Shown one piece after another: positions 16,026 through 26,800 of a stretch of 61,357 bases of DNA (position 1 is its first letter; the number at the start of each line of letters is the position of its first letter). Under the pieces are notes generated by a model, which worked only from the letters and a program-made list of their open reading frames with translations, made no database searches and was not told the DNA's origin. The position numbers were made by a program, and so were the translations under genes. The DNA is from a virus. The stretch spans positions 1 to 61,357 of the IMG/VR virus record IMGVR_UViG_3300048584_000008; one strand, 5' to 3'.

Positions 16026-18549
16026 TCTAGTACCGTCCATCATTCCGCTCACCAGCGGACTAGACCTATCTAGTCCTAAGATGCTGGCTGAGCCGGGGTC
16101 TATGATTGACTGCCTCAACTATGAGCTACTTGATTTCCTAGGTTATGCCCGCATAGGTGGCTATACGCGCTACGATGGTAGCGTCTATGCTACTGACATC
16201 CCTTCCTTGAAGGTCTACACGCACAGGTTCCTAATTACTGGAGGTAGCCCTCCGCTCCTTGAATCTAACGTCCTGTTCGAGGATGGTAACGGCACAGTAT
16301 CTGGGTTCCTGTTTTATGCCGATATAACTGTTGGGCCTGGGCCCGACTACGCGGATGCTACCTATATCTCCTTTACTGGTAGTAAGGTTATCTCCGCAGA
16401 CTTTGGCACGTGGACTATGAAGGCTAATCCTTCCGGGGATTTCACAGAGACTGCTATTACTCCCGCGCAGTTTAGTGCTCTAGACACTGCCCTAAGAGCA
16501 GCGGTAGGTGCCCTACCTGCTACGGCAGTTGGTCTGCAGTGGCACAGAAATAATCTGTTTGCTGTTGTTCCTCAGCTCATGATTCCTTATAGTGCGACCA
16601 ACGTTAACGAGGTTGTCGGCTACACCATTGGGGCTACTGTAACTACTACCCTAGGTAGTGGCACGGCTGTTCTTAGAGATAAGGTTGTTAGCGTAGCTGC
16701 CGGAGTGTCCACTGCTGAGAGCGGGTGGCTTGTAGTACAGGACCTAGGCTCTGGTAGCCTAGAGGCTCTTGTAGATAATACGCACACGCTAGGTGGGGCA
16801 GTCACAGTAGCAGCTGGTTCTGTATACCATCAGGCAGTTAACCTTAAAGGCATGACTTCTACGGCATGCAGCATCTACCGTGCTCAGCGCCCAGAGCTAT
16901 TTAACGTAAGCGACGCGGTTGTTGCCCCCGGCTGGATTGAGCAGGGGCTGTCCTATACTGCGCAAGTAACCCTATCTGGCGTGACTACTGAGCTGAGGGC
17001 ACTACGCCGGGGCAGCACTGCCGTCGAGTCTACATACTACTTTGACGACGGTACTGACACTAGAGAGATACAGCTACTAGACTGGTATGTTATATCTGGT
17101 TCCTACGCAGGCGGGGATGCCGTACTTGCCGTACAGTTTGCCTACCCGGGTGACGATATTACTACGGCGTTTGACCTATACTCTGATGCTGGTGCTACAA
17201 TAAAGCTAGGCGACGTCACCACTCGTATGTCCTTGAACTCCCTGCCGGGCTACCCTCAGCTGAAAGCGAAGAATAGTCGCTACCAATTCAAGAACGCTAA
17301 CTTCTACGCCTCTGATAATACGGACGCTATATATGGAGTTAGTGGTGCCAGTCGTGGGTTTGTTATGGGTGGCGCTACTGCAGCTATGTCGTTTATCTAT
17401 ACGCAGGCGGATGCCGCTTTAGATATTCCACGCCACGTAGAGTATCACGTCTATCACCTAGCTCTAGGCTTCCAGCCCGGCTCGGTGCAGCTATCAGTTG
17501 TAGGTCAGCCGACCAACTTTGATGGCGCACAAGGTGCCTCCGAGCACGGCGTAGGTGATATCCTCACCGGACTTATGTCTATGCCGGGGGTAACCTTAGC
17601 CATCTTTTGTGCGAGCAGTATCCATAGCCTAGTTGGTGCTGTTGTGGATAGCTTTAGCCTACAGGTGCTTGCTCCTAATACCGGCTGTGTTGAGTACACG
17701 CTAGTCGACATGGGCGAGCCTATGTACCTAGACAACCGAGGTGTCTGTGTCCTGTCTACCTCTGCTAACTATGGCGACTTCGTAGACGGCAGGCTATCGG
17801 AGAAGGTGTCCTCGTACCTACGGCGTAAGCTGCGTAAGGACCTTATTGGCAAGAGTACTTCGGCTGGTGTGGCGTGCGCTATTCCTGTGAGAGAGAAGAA
17901 CCAGTACCGCATATTCTTCAACGACGGCAGCATCGTTACCGTAACTATGAAAGGAAGTAAGAATGCTCCCGGCTTTACCTTCCAGAAGTACTTCCTAGAT
18001 GCCACATCTACGGAGGACTTTACTTCTACTATTGTCCCCATTGCGTGGACTTCTGAGGTAGACGACGGCGGTGTTGAGCGTATGTTCGTCAGTCACTACA
18101 ACGAGGATGCTGTCAATACCTCTAACTATGTGTACGCCCTAGACGCCGGGGACTCCTTTGACGGCAACTACATCCCGCACTACTTTACCACTAATTGGTA
18201 CCACACGGAGAACCCGGCACAGTTCCAGACCTTACAGGCAGTTAGGCTGCACGGCCTATCTAAGGGTAAGGCTGGGCTAAAGGTGCAGGCTGCGGGTGCC
18301 CAGAATGACATGGTGTTCAACGGAACAGCCCTTAGCACTACCACTACCCCAATTAACCTACCGCGTACCCCAGCTAACCTAGTCTCGGAATACCAGCCTG
18401 TCACTAACCGGGCAGACATAGCCGCCAGAGGATTAGCGGTTCAGCTTAAGTTTAGCGGGTCTAATACTGACCTAGCTGTAATTGAACCTTCGCACGTAGC
18501 GCAGGTCTTAATAACGTACTCTACCCCAGACGGAGCATTTGACCTATGA
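16018..18549 (+). CDS. Large beta-rich tail protein, probable tail nozzle or hub
   Basis: 843 residues following the adaptor gene. The opening (TSGLDLSSPKMLAEPGSMID, CLNYELLDFLGYARIGGYTR) has the sense of tail tubular protein B/nozzle proteins, which begin with a similar loss-of-helix 'PG...NYE...GY.R..G' pattern. The rest is dominated by short beta strands, fitting a propeller-based nozzle. GTG start at 16018 overlapping the adaptor. The assignment rests on order and pattern rather than a decisive motif. Confidence 0.6.
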   Translation: MSDLVPSIIPLTSGLDLSSPKMLAEPGSMIDCLNYELLDFLGYARIGGYTRYDGSVYATDIPSLKVYTHRFLITGGSPPLLESNVLFEDGNGTVSGFLFYADITVGPGPDYADATYISFTGSKVISADFGTWTMKANPSGDFTETAITPAQFSALDTALRAAVGALPATAVGLQWHRNNLFAVVPQLMIPYSATNVNEVVGYTIGATVTTTLGSGTAVLRDKVVSVAAGVSTAESGWLVVQDLGSGSLEALVDNTHTLGGAVTVAAGSVYHQAVNLKGMTSTACSIYRAQRPELFNVSDAVVAPGWIEQGLSYTAQVTLSGVTTELRALRRGSTAVESTYYFDDGTDTREIQLLDWYVISGSYAGGDAVLAVQFAYPGDDITTAFDLYSDAGATIKLGDVTTRMSLNSLPGYPQLKAKNSRYQFKNANFYASDNTDAIYGVSGASRGFVMGGATAAMSFIYTQADAALDIPRHVEYHVYHLALGFQPGSVQLSVVGQPTNFDGAQGASEHGVGDILTGLMSMPGVTLAIFCASSIHSLVGAVVDSFSLQVLAPNTGCVEYTLVDMGEPMYLDNRGVCVLSTSANYGDFVDGRLSEKVSSYLRRKLRKDLIGKSTSAGVACAIPVREKNQYRIFFNDGSIVTVTMKGSKNAPGFTFQKYFLDATSTEDFTSTIVPIAWTSEVDDGGVERMFVSHYNEDAVNTSNYVYALDAGDSFDGNYIPHYFTTNWYHTENPAQFQTLQAVRLHGLSKGKAGLKVQAAGAQNDMVFNGTALSTTTTPINLPRTPANLVSEYQPVTNRADIAARGLAVQLKFSGSNTDLAVIEPSHVAQVLITYSTPDGAFDL

Positions 18550-19403
18550 GCCTTGATGATACCGAGTTCCTTACCCCAGTCCGTAGGTCTAAGTTCGGCG
18601 GTAAGCCTGCTATGGCTGATCCAACAGCTCCGGCTAGCCCCTCCCCTACCCCCGTCTGGACGCCGCCTAAGAGCCCTGCTCCCGTAGTAGACCCTATGGC
18701 TCCGGCTAGCCCGTCGCCTACTCCTGTGTGGACGCCGCCTAAGGGTCCCGCACCAGTGCCGACTCCGCCTATGAGTACTGGCTATCCGCCTGTTGCTACT
18801 CCTACAGCTCCAGTCCCGCAGCCGGTTACTACCGGTCCCCAGAGTCCTGTTCCTACCCAGCCTCTAGGGGCTAATGGGCTAGGCCTTGACTTTATGCGAC
18901 AGGTGACTCCTAACGAGCTGGTACAGAACCAGCTTAATGGCCTGTTAAGCAATGAGAATCCGTATATACGTAATGCAAGACAGCGTGGTGCAGAGTATGC
19001 GGCTAGCCGTGGCAGCATCAACAGCTCCATTGGTGCTGGTGCTTCCCAGAGAGCTGCCCTAGAGGCGGCGATGCCCATTGCTCAGGCTGATGCCGACGTG
19101 TATCGTCAGGCTAACCAAGGTAACTTCGAGTCCCTCAGCCAGCTACGCCAGATGCGTACAGCTGCTGACCTAGACAACTGGCTATCCAGCGAAAACTTTA
19201 CCCGGGACTTTAATGGTAGACTAGCTACTATGTCTATCCAGTCCTCTCAGGATATGCTGACGTACATAACCCAGCGCGCCTTGGAAGACCCAGCAGTCTA
19301 CACCCCAGACGTTATCTCGGGGTTCAACAACTTCTTTAATCTAAACATGAAGGATATGTTTAGTAACTTCTACGGGCCTACTAACCAAGGAGGGGGCGGC
19401 TAA
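18546..19403 (+). CDS. Putative internal virion protein with proline-rich tandem repeat
   Basis: 285 residues, with an ATGA overlap with the previous gene. Near the N-terminus a Pro/Ser/Thr-rich unit ending in SPTPVWTPPK is repeated twice. The second half (NPYIRNARQRGAEYAASRG, SINSSIGAGASQRAALEAAM, PIAQADADVYRQ) matches a segment that recurs in internal or ejection proteins of podophages. It probably lies inside the capsid or at the portal and is ejected with DNA (inference). Confidence 0.6.
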   Translation: MSLDDTEFLTPVRRSKFGGKPAMADPTAPASPSPTPVWTPPKSPAPVVDPMAPASPSPTPVWTPPKGPAPVPTPPMSTGYPPVATPTAPVPQPVTTGPQSPVPTQPLGANGLGLDFMRQVTPNELVQNQLNGLLSNENPYIRNARQRGAEYAASRGSINSSIGAGASQRAALEAAMPIAQADADVYRQANQGNFESLSQLRQMRTAADLDNWLSSENFTRDFNGRLATMSIQSSQDMLTYITQRALEDPAVYTPDVISGFNNFFNLNMKDMFSNFYGPTNQGGGG

Positions 19404-19693
19404 TGAGTATCTTCTCAAAGATTTTTAGTGCCGTGCTCGGCGGCGTCAGTAGCTCTGCACAAAAGGACGCCCAGAAAGAGGACGTTAAGGGTAAGGGCCG
19501 GGAGGAGCGGGCTACGCTTTCCTTTGCCTCAGACCTTGAGTACTTCCGCAACCAGCAGCAGCGCAAGGAACGCTCCGGTGCCCTAGACTCTAACTACAAT
19601 CAGTTCTCTACAGTAAAGAATTTCGCCCCCTACTTCAAGCCGGGTAGCGGCCTAGACGCCGTACCCACCAAGCCTAAGCCGGGAGACTACTAA
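19403..19693 (+). CDS. Small virion-associated protein
   Basis: 96 residues, start overlapping the previous stop (TAATG). It has a short hydrophobic start (MSIFSKIFSAVLGGVSSSAQ) followed by a charged helical region and a proline/glycine end (KPKPGDY). No family recognised. Tight coupling to flanking ejection-type genes suggests a shared role in the virion core. Confidence 0.55.
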   Translation: MSIFSKIFSAVLGGVSSSAQKDAQKEDVKGKGREERATLSFASDLEYFRNQQQRKERSGALDSNYNQFSTVKNFAPYFKPGSGLDAVPTKPKPGDY

Positions 19694-20106
19694 TGAAAAC
19701 TACTAATAAGAAAAGCGTGTCCGACAAGGAGCTGGTCTCCATGATGGGTATGGCTATGCTAGACAATGGTGGTCTCCAGACTATCCAGCAGGCGCTCCAG
19801 TCTTCGCAGGACCCCGGCCAAGTGGTCGGACAGTTCCTTGCGCAGATGGTGGGTCAGCTAGCCGAGAGCACTCAGCAAAACTTTGGGATTGATCCATCTG
19901 TGTACGGCGAAGAGGATGGTTTCATTGACCAGACTCTTAACTACATCGAGACTTCTCTTGGACTGCCCAAGGAGTTCTCTGATCAAGTGTATGGTGAGGT
20001 ACTAGAAATTATGAAGGCCGTCTCCATGAGTGGCGGAGAACAGCAGCAGCCTCAGCAGGCACCGGCACCCGCCGGTCCTCCGGGCCTAGACGTGGGAGGT
20101 ATGTAA
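19693..20106 (+). CDS. Small helical virion protein, possible ejection protein
   Basis: 137 residues, overlapping its upstream neighbour by one base (TAATG). It is helical and glutamine-rich (QTIQQALQSSQDPGQVVGQF, LAQMVGQLAESTQQ) with a disordered Gln/Pro C-terminus (QQQPQQAPAPAGPPG). No catalytic motif. Composition is like that of internal core proteins. Confidence 0.55.
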   Translation: MKTTNKKSVSDKELVSMMGMAMLDNGGLQTIQQALQSSQDPGQVVGQFLAQMVGQLAESTQQNFGIDPSVYGEEDGFIDQTLNYIETSLGLPKEFSDQVYGEVLEIMKAVSMSGGEQQQPQQAPAPAGPPGLDVGGM

Positions 20107-20107
20107 C

Positions 20108-20845
20108 ATGGCATCTGCATTCTGGGGTGGCTTTGCCGATTCCCTCAAGGGGAGTATAGACAAGGACGAGGAAGAGAAGCGTGAAGAGAGGAAGCTCCGC
20201 CTAGCCGAGCAGCTTAAGCTAGAGTACATCGGCAAGCTTGTGGACTCTAGTCAGACTAGTATCGAAGGGGACTTTGAGGTTAAGCGTAACGCACAGGGCG
20301 AAGTGCTTTCTCGTACCCAGCTTTCCCCGGAAAGGCTTCAGGAGATTAAGAATGAACGAAAGAGGCAGGAAGCGGAGACGGAAGGTGCTATCGCTGATGC
20401 CGGTGTTAAGAAGAAAGGCCTTGAGTACTTCGATCAAGATAGACAGGCAGAGAGAGAAGACAAGGCTTTAGGCCGTAGGCTGCAGCAGGCGGGGGTGTCA
20501 ATAGCCCAAGCCCGCTTTGACTACGACAAGAGCCAAGACGAGCAAGAGCAGGCTATGGAAGATGAGCAGCTAATCAACGACGCACGCAAGATGCTGCGAG
20601 CGGTGGGAGACGTCCCAGCTGGCCTCGATAACTCGGTAGAGAGTCGTTCCGCCATTCTAGAGAACGCACTTGAGGAAGCTCTGGCGGCTGGTGACAAAGC
20701 AGGTGCTCGACGTATAGCAAACGAGATTCAAGGAGAGCTAGAGATGCCATATCTAAAGGCCAGGACACAGGCTACTAACGTCCCTAATACACCTTATCTA
20801 GAAACACCTGCCGGTCTCCGCGCAGTACCTAAGCCGGGAGGCTAA
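20108..20845 (+). CDS. Coiled-coil internal virion protein candidate
   Basis: 245 residues. After a short Gly/Phe start (MASAFWGGFADSLKGSIDKD) it is a long charged coiled coil. The whole set 18546-20845 precedes the giant ejected protein, the arrangement of internal virion proteins in podophages. The end (LRAVPKPGG) repeats the KPKPG-like ending of the 19403 protein, perhaps a shared assembly or cleavage tag. Confidence 0.55.
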   Translation: MASAFWGGFADSLKGSIDKDEEEKREERKLRLAEQLKLEYIGKLVDSSQTSIEGDFEVKRNAQGEVLSRTQLSPERLQEIKNERKRQEAETEGAIADAGVKKKGLEYFDQDRQAEREDKALGRRLQQAGVSIAQARFDYDKSQDEQEQAMEDEQLINDARKMLRAVGDVPAGLDNSVESRSAILENALEEALAAGDKAGARRIANEIQGELEMPYLKARTQATNVPNTPYLETPAGLRAVPKPGG

Positions 20846-20848
20846 GTA

Positions 20849-23800
20849 GTGGCATACATCACGCTAGACCAAAAGGCTAGTATATATAATTCCTTAGACG
20901 ATAATCTGCGAGCAAAGCTAGACGCCGGTAAAATTACTTGGGAAGAGGCCGCGAGCTATGTCGTCCCTATGGGTGACCTAGAGCTTGCGCGTGCCCGCGA
21001 ATTGCCGCAGGGTGTAGGGGCGGTCACGCCTGTAGCTCAGCCCAGCTTAGATGCCCAGCCAGCTGTAGACCCTAGCGTTGCCCGCAATAGCAGCCGCGAC
21101 GAAATCAAGAGAGGTATGATTGGCCTAGAGGGCTTCCTGCCTACTATACAGGAAGGCCTTGCTCTTTCTGAAATGGAAGCTGCTGATAGGGCTATGGCTA
21201 TTCGTGAGGGGCGAGCTGAGGCTTTTGATAGCCAGCCATACAAGGACGCCTTTGGTGACGCCCTAAATAACGCTGGCACTCGGGCCGGTGTTAACCCAGT
21301 GTCTGCTGGATACGCGGCTGTTGGTCTAGGACTAGACGCCCTAAACATCGGTACGTCCCAGATAAACGACAAACTCAATGCTACCTTCAGGTCGGATGCC
21401 GACATACAGGCTAAGCGTCAGAGAGCTGAGCAGGTAGCCTTTGAGCAGGTAGAGGCACTCACTCAAGTAAGTCGGGAGCTAGCTAAGCTACCCCCTAATC
21501 TTGCCTCTCAGGAATTTCAGGATGCCGTAGACTCTGGTAACTACTTCACTGCCGCTCAGCTAGCGCCCAGTGCTGCTTACTACGTCAGCCTACAGAATGC
21601 ACCCACGCTAGCAGCGCAGGCGGCTATCTCTGCTGCAACTGCCGCCATAACTAAGAACCCTACCGCCATCCGCACTGTCATGGGGGCTACTGGTGCTCTC
21701 GGTGAGTCTACCGAAATAAGCAATGACTACATGGATGTGCTGTCCCGCCTGTCTCCCGAGGAGCAGGCCGACCCGTCGGCTAGATTTGCCGCATTCAAGA
21801 CCGCAGCTGAGTCTACGCTAGCGCGTATGGCCGTGGGCGCTGTCGTGCCTGCTGGTCTAGCTAGTGGCACCGGCAACATAGCAAGAGATGTTGCTCAGGT
21901 AACGGCGCTGAACGTTGCTCAGGAGATGGGCGGCGAAGCTATTGCTTCCGACATCAGAGGCGCAGACTACACCGCCGGCAGCTTGCTACTAGAAGGCCTT
22001 GGTGGCCTTGGTGGTGGCGTAGCCGAGGGCGGTGGTATGGTGTGGAATGACTACCGTGAGAATAAGCTAGGCCGTAACCTAACCCGCTCCCTACAGGAGC
22101 AGGCGGATGAAGCTACGGCCAATCTAGTCAGAGACAACGAGCGCAGAGACGCCGAGCAGAGGCTAGCTGAGGCTAACCGTGAGGCGTTCGACGCCGAGGT
22201 GGAAGCTGATCGTGCGATACAGGAGATACTAGATAGGAAGGCTAGCGCCGACCAGCTGAACAACGCTACTCAGACCGAGATGCCGTTCGGCTCGGACCTC
22301 ACTCCCGGTGAGAATGACCGTACTCCTACCATTCAGGATATGTTTACTGGAGAGTCTGTTGCCGCTACTAAGGCGGAGCAGCAGCGTGAGGCTAATAAGG
22401 AGGAAGCTGGTAAGCTAGCTAAGGGCGAGCGCACTCTGACAGAGGACGAGTTTGAGCTGCAGTCTCAGCGCACTACTGCGGCTAAGGATTCTATTGATAA
22501 CCGCAAGCAGGCGGACTTCGAGACTGAAGAACAGTCTAAAGAGAAGCGTCGCACCCTTCTAGCCGAAGACCAGACCATACTTAAGAACGAGCGTCAGCTA
22601 CAGAGCACGGCGGATATTACCCGTGAGGCACAGCGCCGCCTAGAGATTGAGAAGGAAGAGATTCGCCGCAAGCCGGAGAATCGTAGAGGCGTTCGCAACG
22701 CCCGCCTAACTGAGACCCTAGATGCGTACGAGCGTAAGCGTAGGCCGGAGCTAGTTGCTCAGGTTAGAGCCGAGCGCCTCAAGCGTATCGTCGAGGCCCG
22801 TGATCGCACCATTGCAGAAGAGAACCGTAACGTCGCTCTAGATGACATCGCCGTGCAGGCGGACCTAGACGCACGTTCAGAGGCTAGGCTAGCTAAGGAG
22901 AGGGAAGATACTCTTGACCTTCCGACTGACCTATTCTCTACTCCCGAGGTAAAGGGGCAGCAGGAACTACTAAGTGGAGAAATCTCCCAGCAGCCTGCTC
23001 GCCCCACTTATACCGGCACTCTTACTGAGAAGCAAGCTCAGCAGGAAGCTGCCGCGCTTCTGCTTGCCCGCCAGAAGGCGAAAGAGGATACTCGGCCCAA
23101 GGCGCAGGCCAAGGCTACCGAGGAGGAGGTCGCTGCTGCCGAGCAGCTGGCCCGAGAGGTAGACGCCGAGCTTCCCACTATCGAAAAGATTCTGGCTAAG
23201 GCGCAGACTAAGGCCGCTAACCTAACGGTTAAGGCCTACGCTCAGAAAGAGGCTAAGGCTCAGGAAGATTTCATTAAGGAAGCTGCCGCTAAGGAAGGCG
23301 CTACTCTAGCCACCGTTAAGGTAGAGGCGGCTAGCCGTATGGCTGAGTGGCGTAAGGCTAATCCGAAACCAGCGGCTGCTCCTGAAGTAACCGCTGCCAC
23401 GGATAAGCTGGTCAAGCAGGCCGAGAAGATTCAGAAGGATAGGGAAAAGGCGGAGAAGGTTAAGGAAACTAAGAACCTTACTAAGGCTCTTAAACGTGAG
23501 ATGGCTACGGGCAAGACTCCAGCCGAGGCGGCTGAGGCTGTCAACAGGGAGCTGTCTAAGGAAGAGGATGCCGACGTACGGGCCGAGCTGGCAGGTGCCA
23601 CTACAGCTAACCCGACTGCTGCTACAGGAACCGCAACGCGCCGTCGCTATGGTGACGCTGTGCGGCAGACTACGCCTGATGGTAAGGGAGTATTCTTTGA
23701 GAGCACTGGTCTGCGGGCTGCCCTAGATAAGGTCATGGCTTCTGATTCTCGGACTAAGCCGGGAGACTTACTGCGTGCGATACTAGCCCATCCAGAAGCT

Positions 23801-26800
23801 TCGCGTGGAGAGAAGTGGCTTGCTAACAGACTAGTAGGTCTCATTGATAACCTTGACATCAAACTAATTGACGTACCCACAGAGCCTGAAACGGCTACTT
23901 GGGGCGGTGCGTTTATTCCCTCTAAGAATGCTACGTGGATTCGTGTAGCTACAGCAGAGGTAATTCTGCACGAGCTGCTGCACGCTGTCACGTCAAACGT
24001 CATAAGCTCGAAGGCTGTTAGAGCTAACCCCAAAATTGCGGCGGCTGTTCGCCAGCTCAACGACGTACTGGCAGCGGTACAGCTAGCGTACGGCGAGCAG
24101 CAGGGTAGTATCTCTGGCCGTCTAGCTACGATACTCAGCAACAAGCAAGGCCCCCTATCTAACACCACCGAGCTAGTAAGCTATGCGCTTACTGAGGATG
24201 TGTTCATGGAGTGGCTTGAGACTGTGCCCATGCCCGGCCCAAAGAAGACCGCGTGGCAGGGCTTTAAGGATGCTATCAAGTCTATCTTTACCCCACGCAA
24301 TGCGGAACAGAACACCGCCCTTGACGAGATACTCGACGCCACTTCGTCCCTGACTATGGTTCAGGAGCAGACTCCTGCGGTTAACGCATGGGCTTCTAGC
24401 GAAGCTAAGAGTAAGGCTACCAGAGTCAATCCCCAGTCTATCCCGGGGCTTCTGGGTAATGAGGAGTCTAGAAAGAATACTCTTAACAAGACGCTAGCCC
24501 AGCTATCTAGCATGTACAAGAATCTAGCTAAGGCTATAGCTGCCACCGCTAGAGACAGTACCTTAGGAGATTCCCTTGCCGAGTTTAGAGATTCGGCTTT
24601 CGAGACTCCTATCGAGGAGATGGCTAATCGTACCATTGAGAATGCCGACCTAACTACCTATCGCCAGAAGCTCGGCCAACTGCCGCGCAACCTAGCTAAG
24701 TGGGCTGGCCTAGAGAACAAGATGGTGACTGAGGATGGTGAGCTTATGCCCCTGTTTCATGGCAGCCGCGTTCAGACTGGGGCTAATGGCAAGAGCTTCT
24801 CTGCTTTTAGGATGCCAGTAGATAGCGGGCAGCTGGGTATACACGCCACTGTTGCTCCTCAGGTAGCTACCACCTTCAACAAGAAGGCCGGAGAGATGGG
24901 CCTTATGTCGCAAGCGGATGATGCCCTGTACGTCATGGCTGGTCGCATGAGTAACCCGCTACGCCTACGAGACTTCGGTCTCTGGGACGCCCGGGCTATT
25001 CTGGTCTCTCTACGCAAGAGTACTAATCCGCAAGAGATTCGTCTAGCAAAAGAGCTGAGAAGGCTGCAGGACGCGCTGGAAGAGGGTGGGGTGGTAGCCG
25101 ACGCCGACACTAGGGAGGCCATACTAAACGCCGGCTTTGACGGCATCGTTTACCTCAATCGTATGGAAATGGGCCTGACTGGTGTGGTAACAGATAAGGT
25201 TGCCGGTCCTCGTCTAGACAAGTTGGGCATACCCCTCTTGCCTCTAGACGGTGAGCAGCGTGGCTTCTACAATACTACTCAGGGCCAAAACGCGGCTCGC
25301 GTAACTATTACGCTTAACAGCCTATCCGATGAAGACTTCTCGAAGGTGTTCCCCGAAGCGGCAGAGTCCTACATCTTCCTCAAGCCACAGGATGTTAAGT
25401 CTGTTACTGACAACGACGGGGAGTTCTCCGAGTCGTCGGATATCTACGCCTCCGACGCGGGGGATGTAGAGATAACGGAAGACGAGGCCTTCACCAACCC
25501 TGTGTCCAAGAAGGTATTCTTCGGGCCTGGCGGGAAAATTCGTCCCGAGTGGGGCCACAAGGGCACCATCGTAGAGGCGGTCTTTGATTCCCTATCTGCT
25601 GGCGGCGGCAAGATTGATTACACCAAGGGTGTACGTTCTAGCATAGCCGAGATATTCGAGAGATCGGGCTCAGAGGCGGGAGCGTTAATTGCCGAGGCCG
25701 AAGGCTACTTCAAGGCAATGGACGGGGCGCTATATCGTCAGGCCCGCAAGGCTAAGCAGGACACAGATGCCTATCGTACCGGCTTCAGCTCGGCTGTGGC
25801 TGAGTTCGAGAAGTTAGGCGAGGGCCTGTCTAAGTCGCAGAAGGCTAAGGACCTTACCACTAAGTACGGCAACGCAGCTAAGGCTTACTTCCAGGCCCGT
25901 GCTAAGATTGATAGTATGTCTGCCGAGATTCTTCAGCAGCGGTTAGATGACCCGCGCCCCTTCACCGAGGCCGAGGCTAAAATCTATCGGTCCATCAAGG
26001 AAAATATGGGTCGGTACTATAGCCGTGTGTACGCTGCCAGCACCAAGGGCATCGGCACCAAGCGTGCCAAGAAGCTCTGGAAGGAGTTCGAGGAGTACGC
26101 TGCCGGCACACCTAATGCTGAGTTCAAGGATGGCTACGACATCATTCGTAACGCTATACAGTACGTGTCTAAGAACCATCTGATAGTCCCGGATGTAGAC
26201 ACCCTAGAAGAGATGTCCCTCACCGAGCTGCAGGATATGGCTACGGCGTGGGGTATTCGTACAGGTGGTCTAGCCGACATAGATAATCCGCTAACTGCGC
26301 CTGTTCGTAAGGAGCGCCTGATAGAGGAGCTGTCTAAGTTCGCAGATGCTACCCCGGCTGTGCGTCAGCAGCAGGCTCGTGTGCTGGTGGAGCAGCTCCT
26401 GTTCTCCCGCGCTCATGCCGCCCTGAATAAGTTTTATCGCGGCCAGTCGCAGGACTTGACTATTGTTAGTGAGAAGAAGGCTGTGCCGGAAGAGATTCGT
26501 AAGCTCCTAGGAGAGTACGAGGACCTACCGCTTAAGGCCATGACCACTATGATTCGTATGGCTACCTTCCGCTCTACTACTAAGGCGTTCTCGGAGCTAC
26601 TAGCTTCGCAGAAGGGTAAGACTATCCTAACCGCTGACCAAGTGCGTGAGCGCGACCTGTCTCCGCAGGAGTGGAGCCCGCTCTCTGGTGAAACCTATGG
26701 CCCCCTCAATGGGATGTACGTACGTAAGGACCTACTCGCCAACATCGAAAGCTCGATGGAGATTACCCGTACCTTCGACCAGCTCATCGGCATGGGTGAA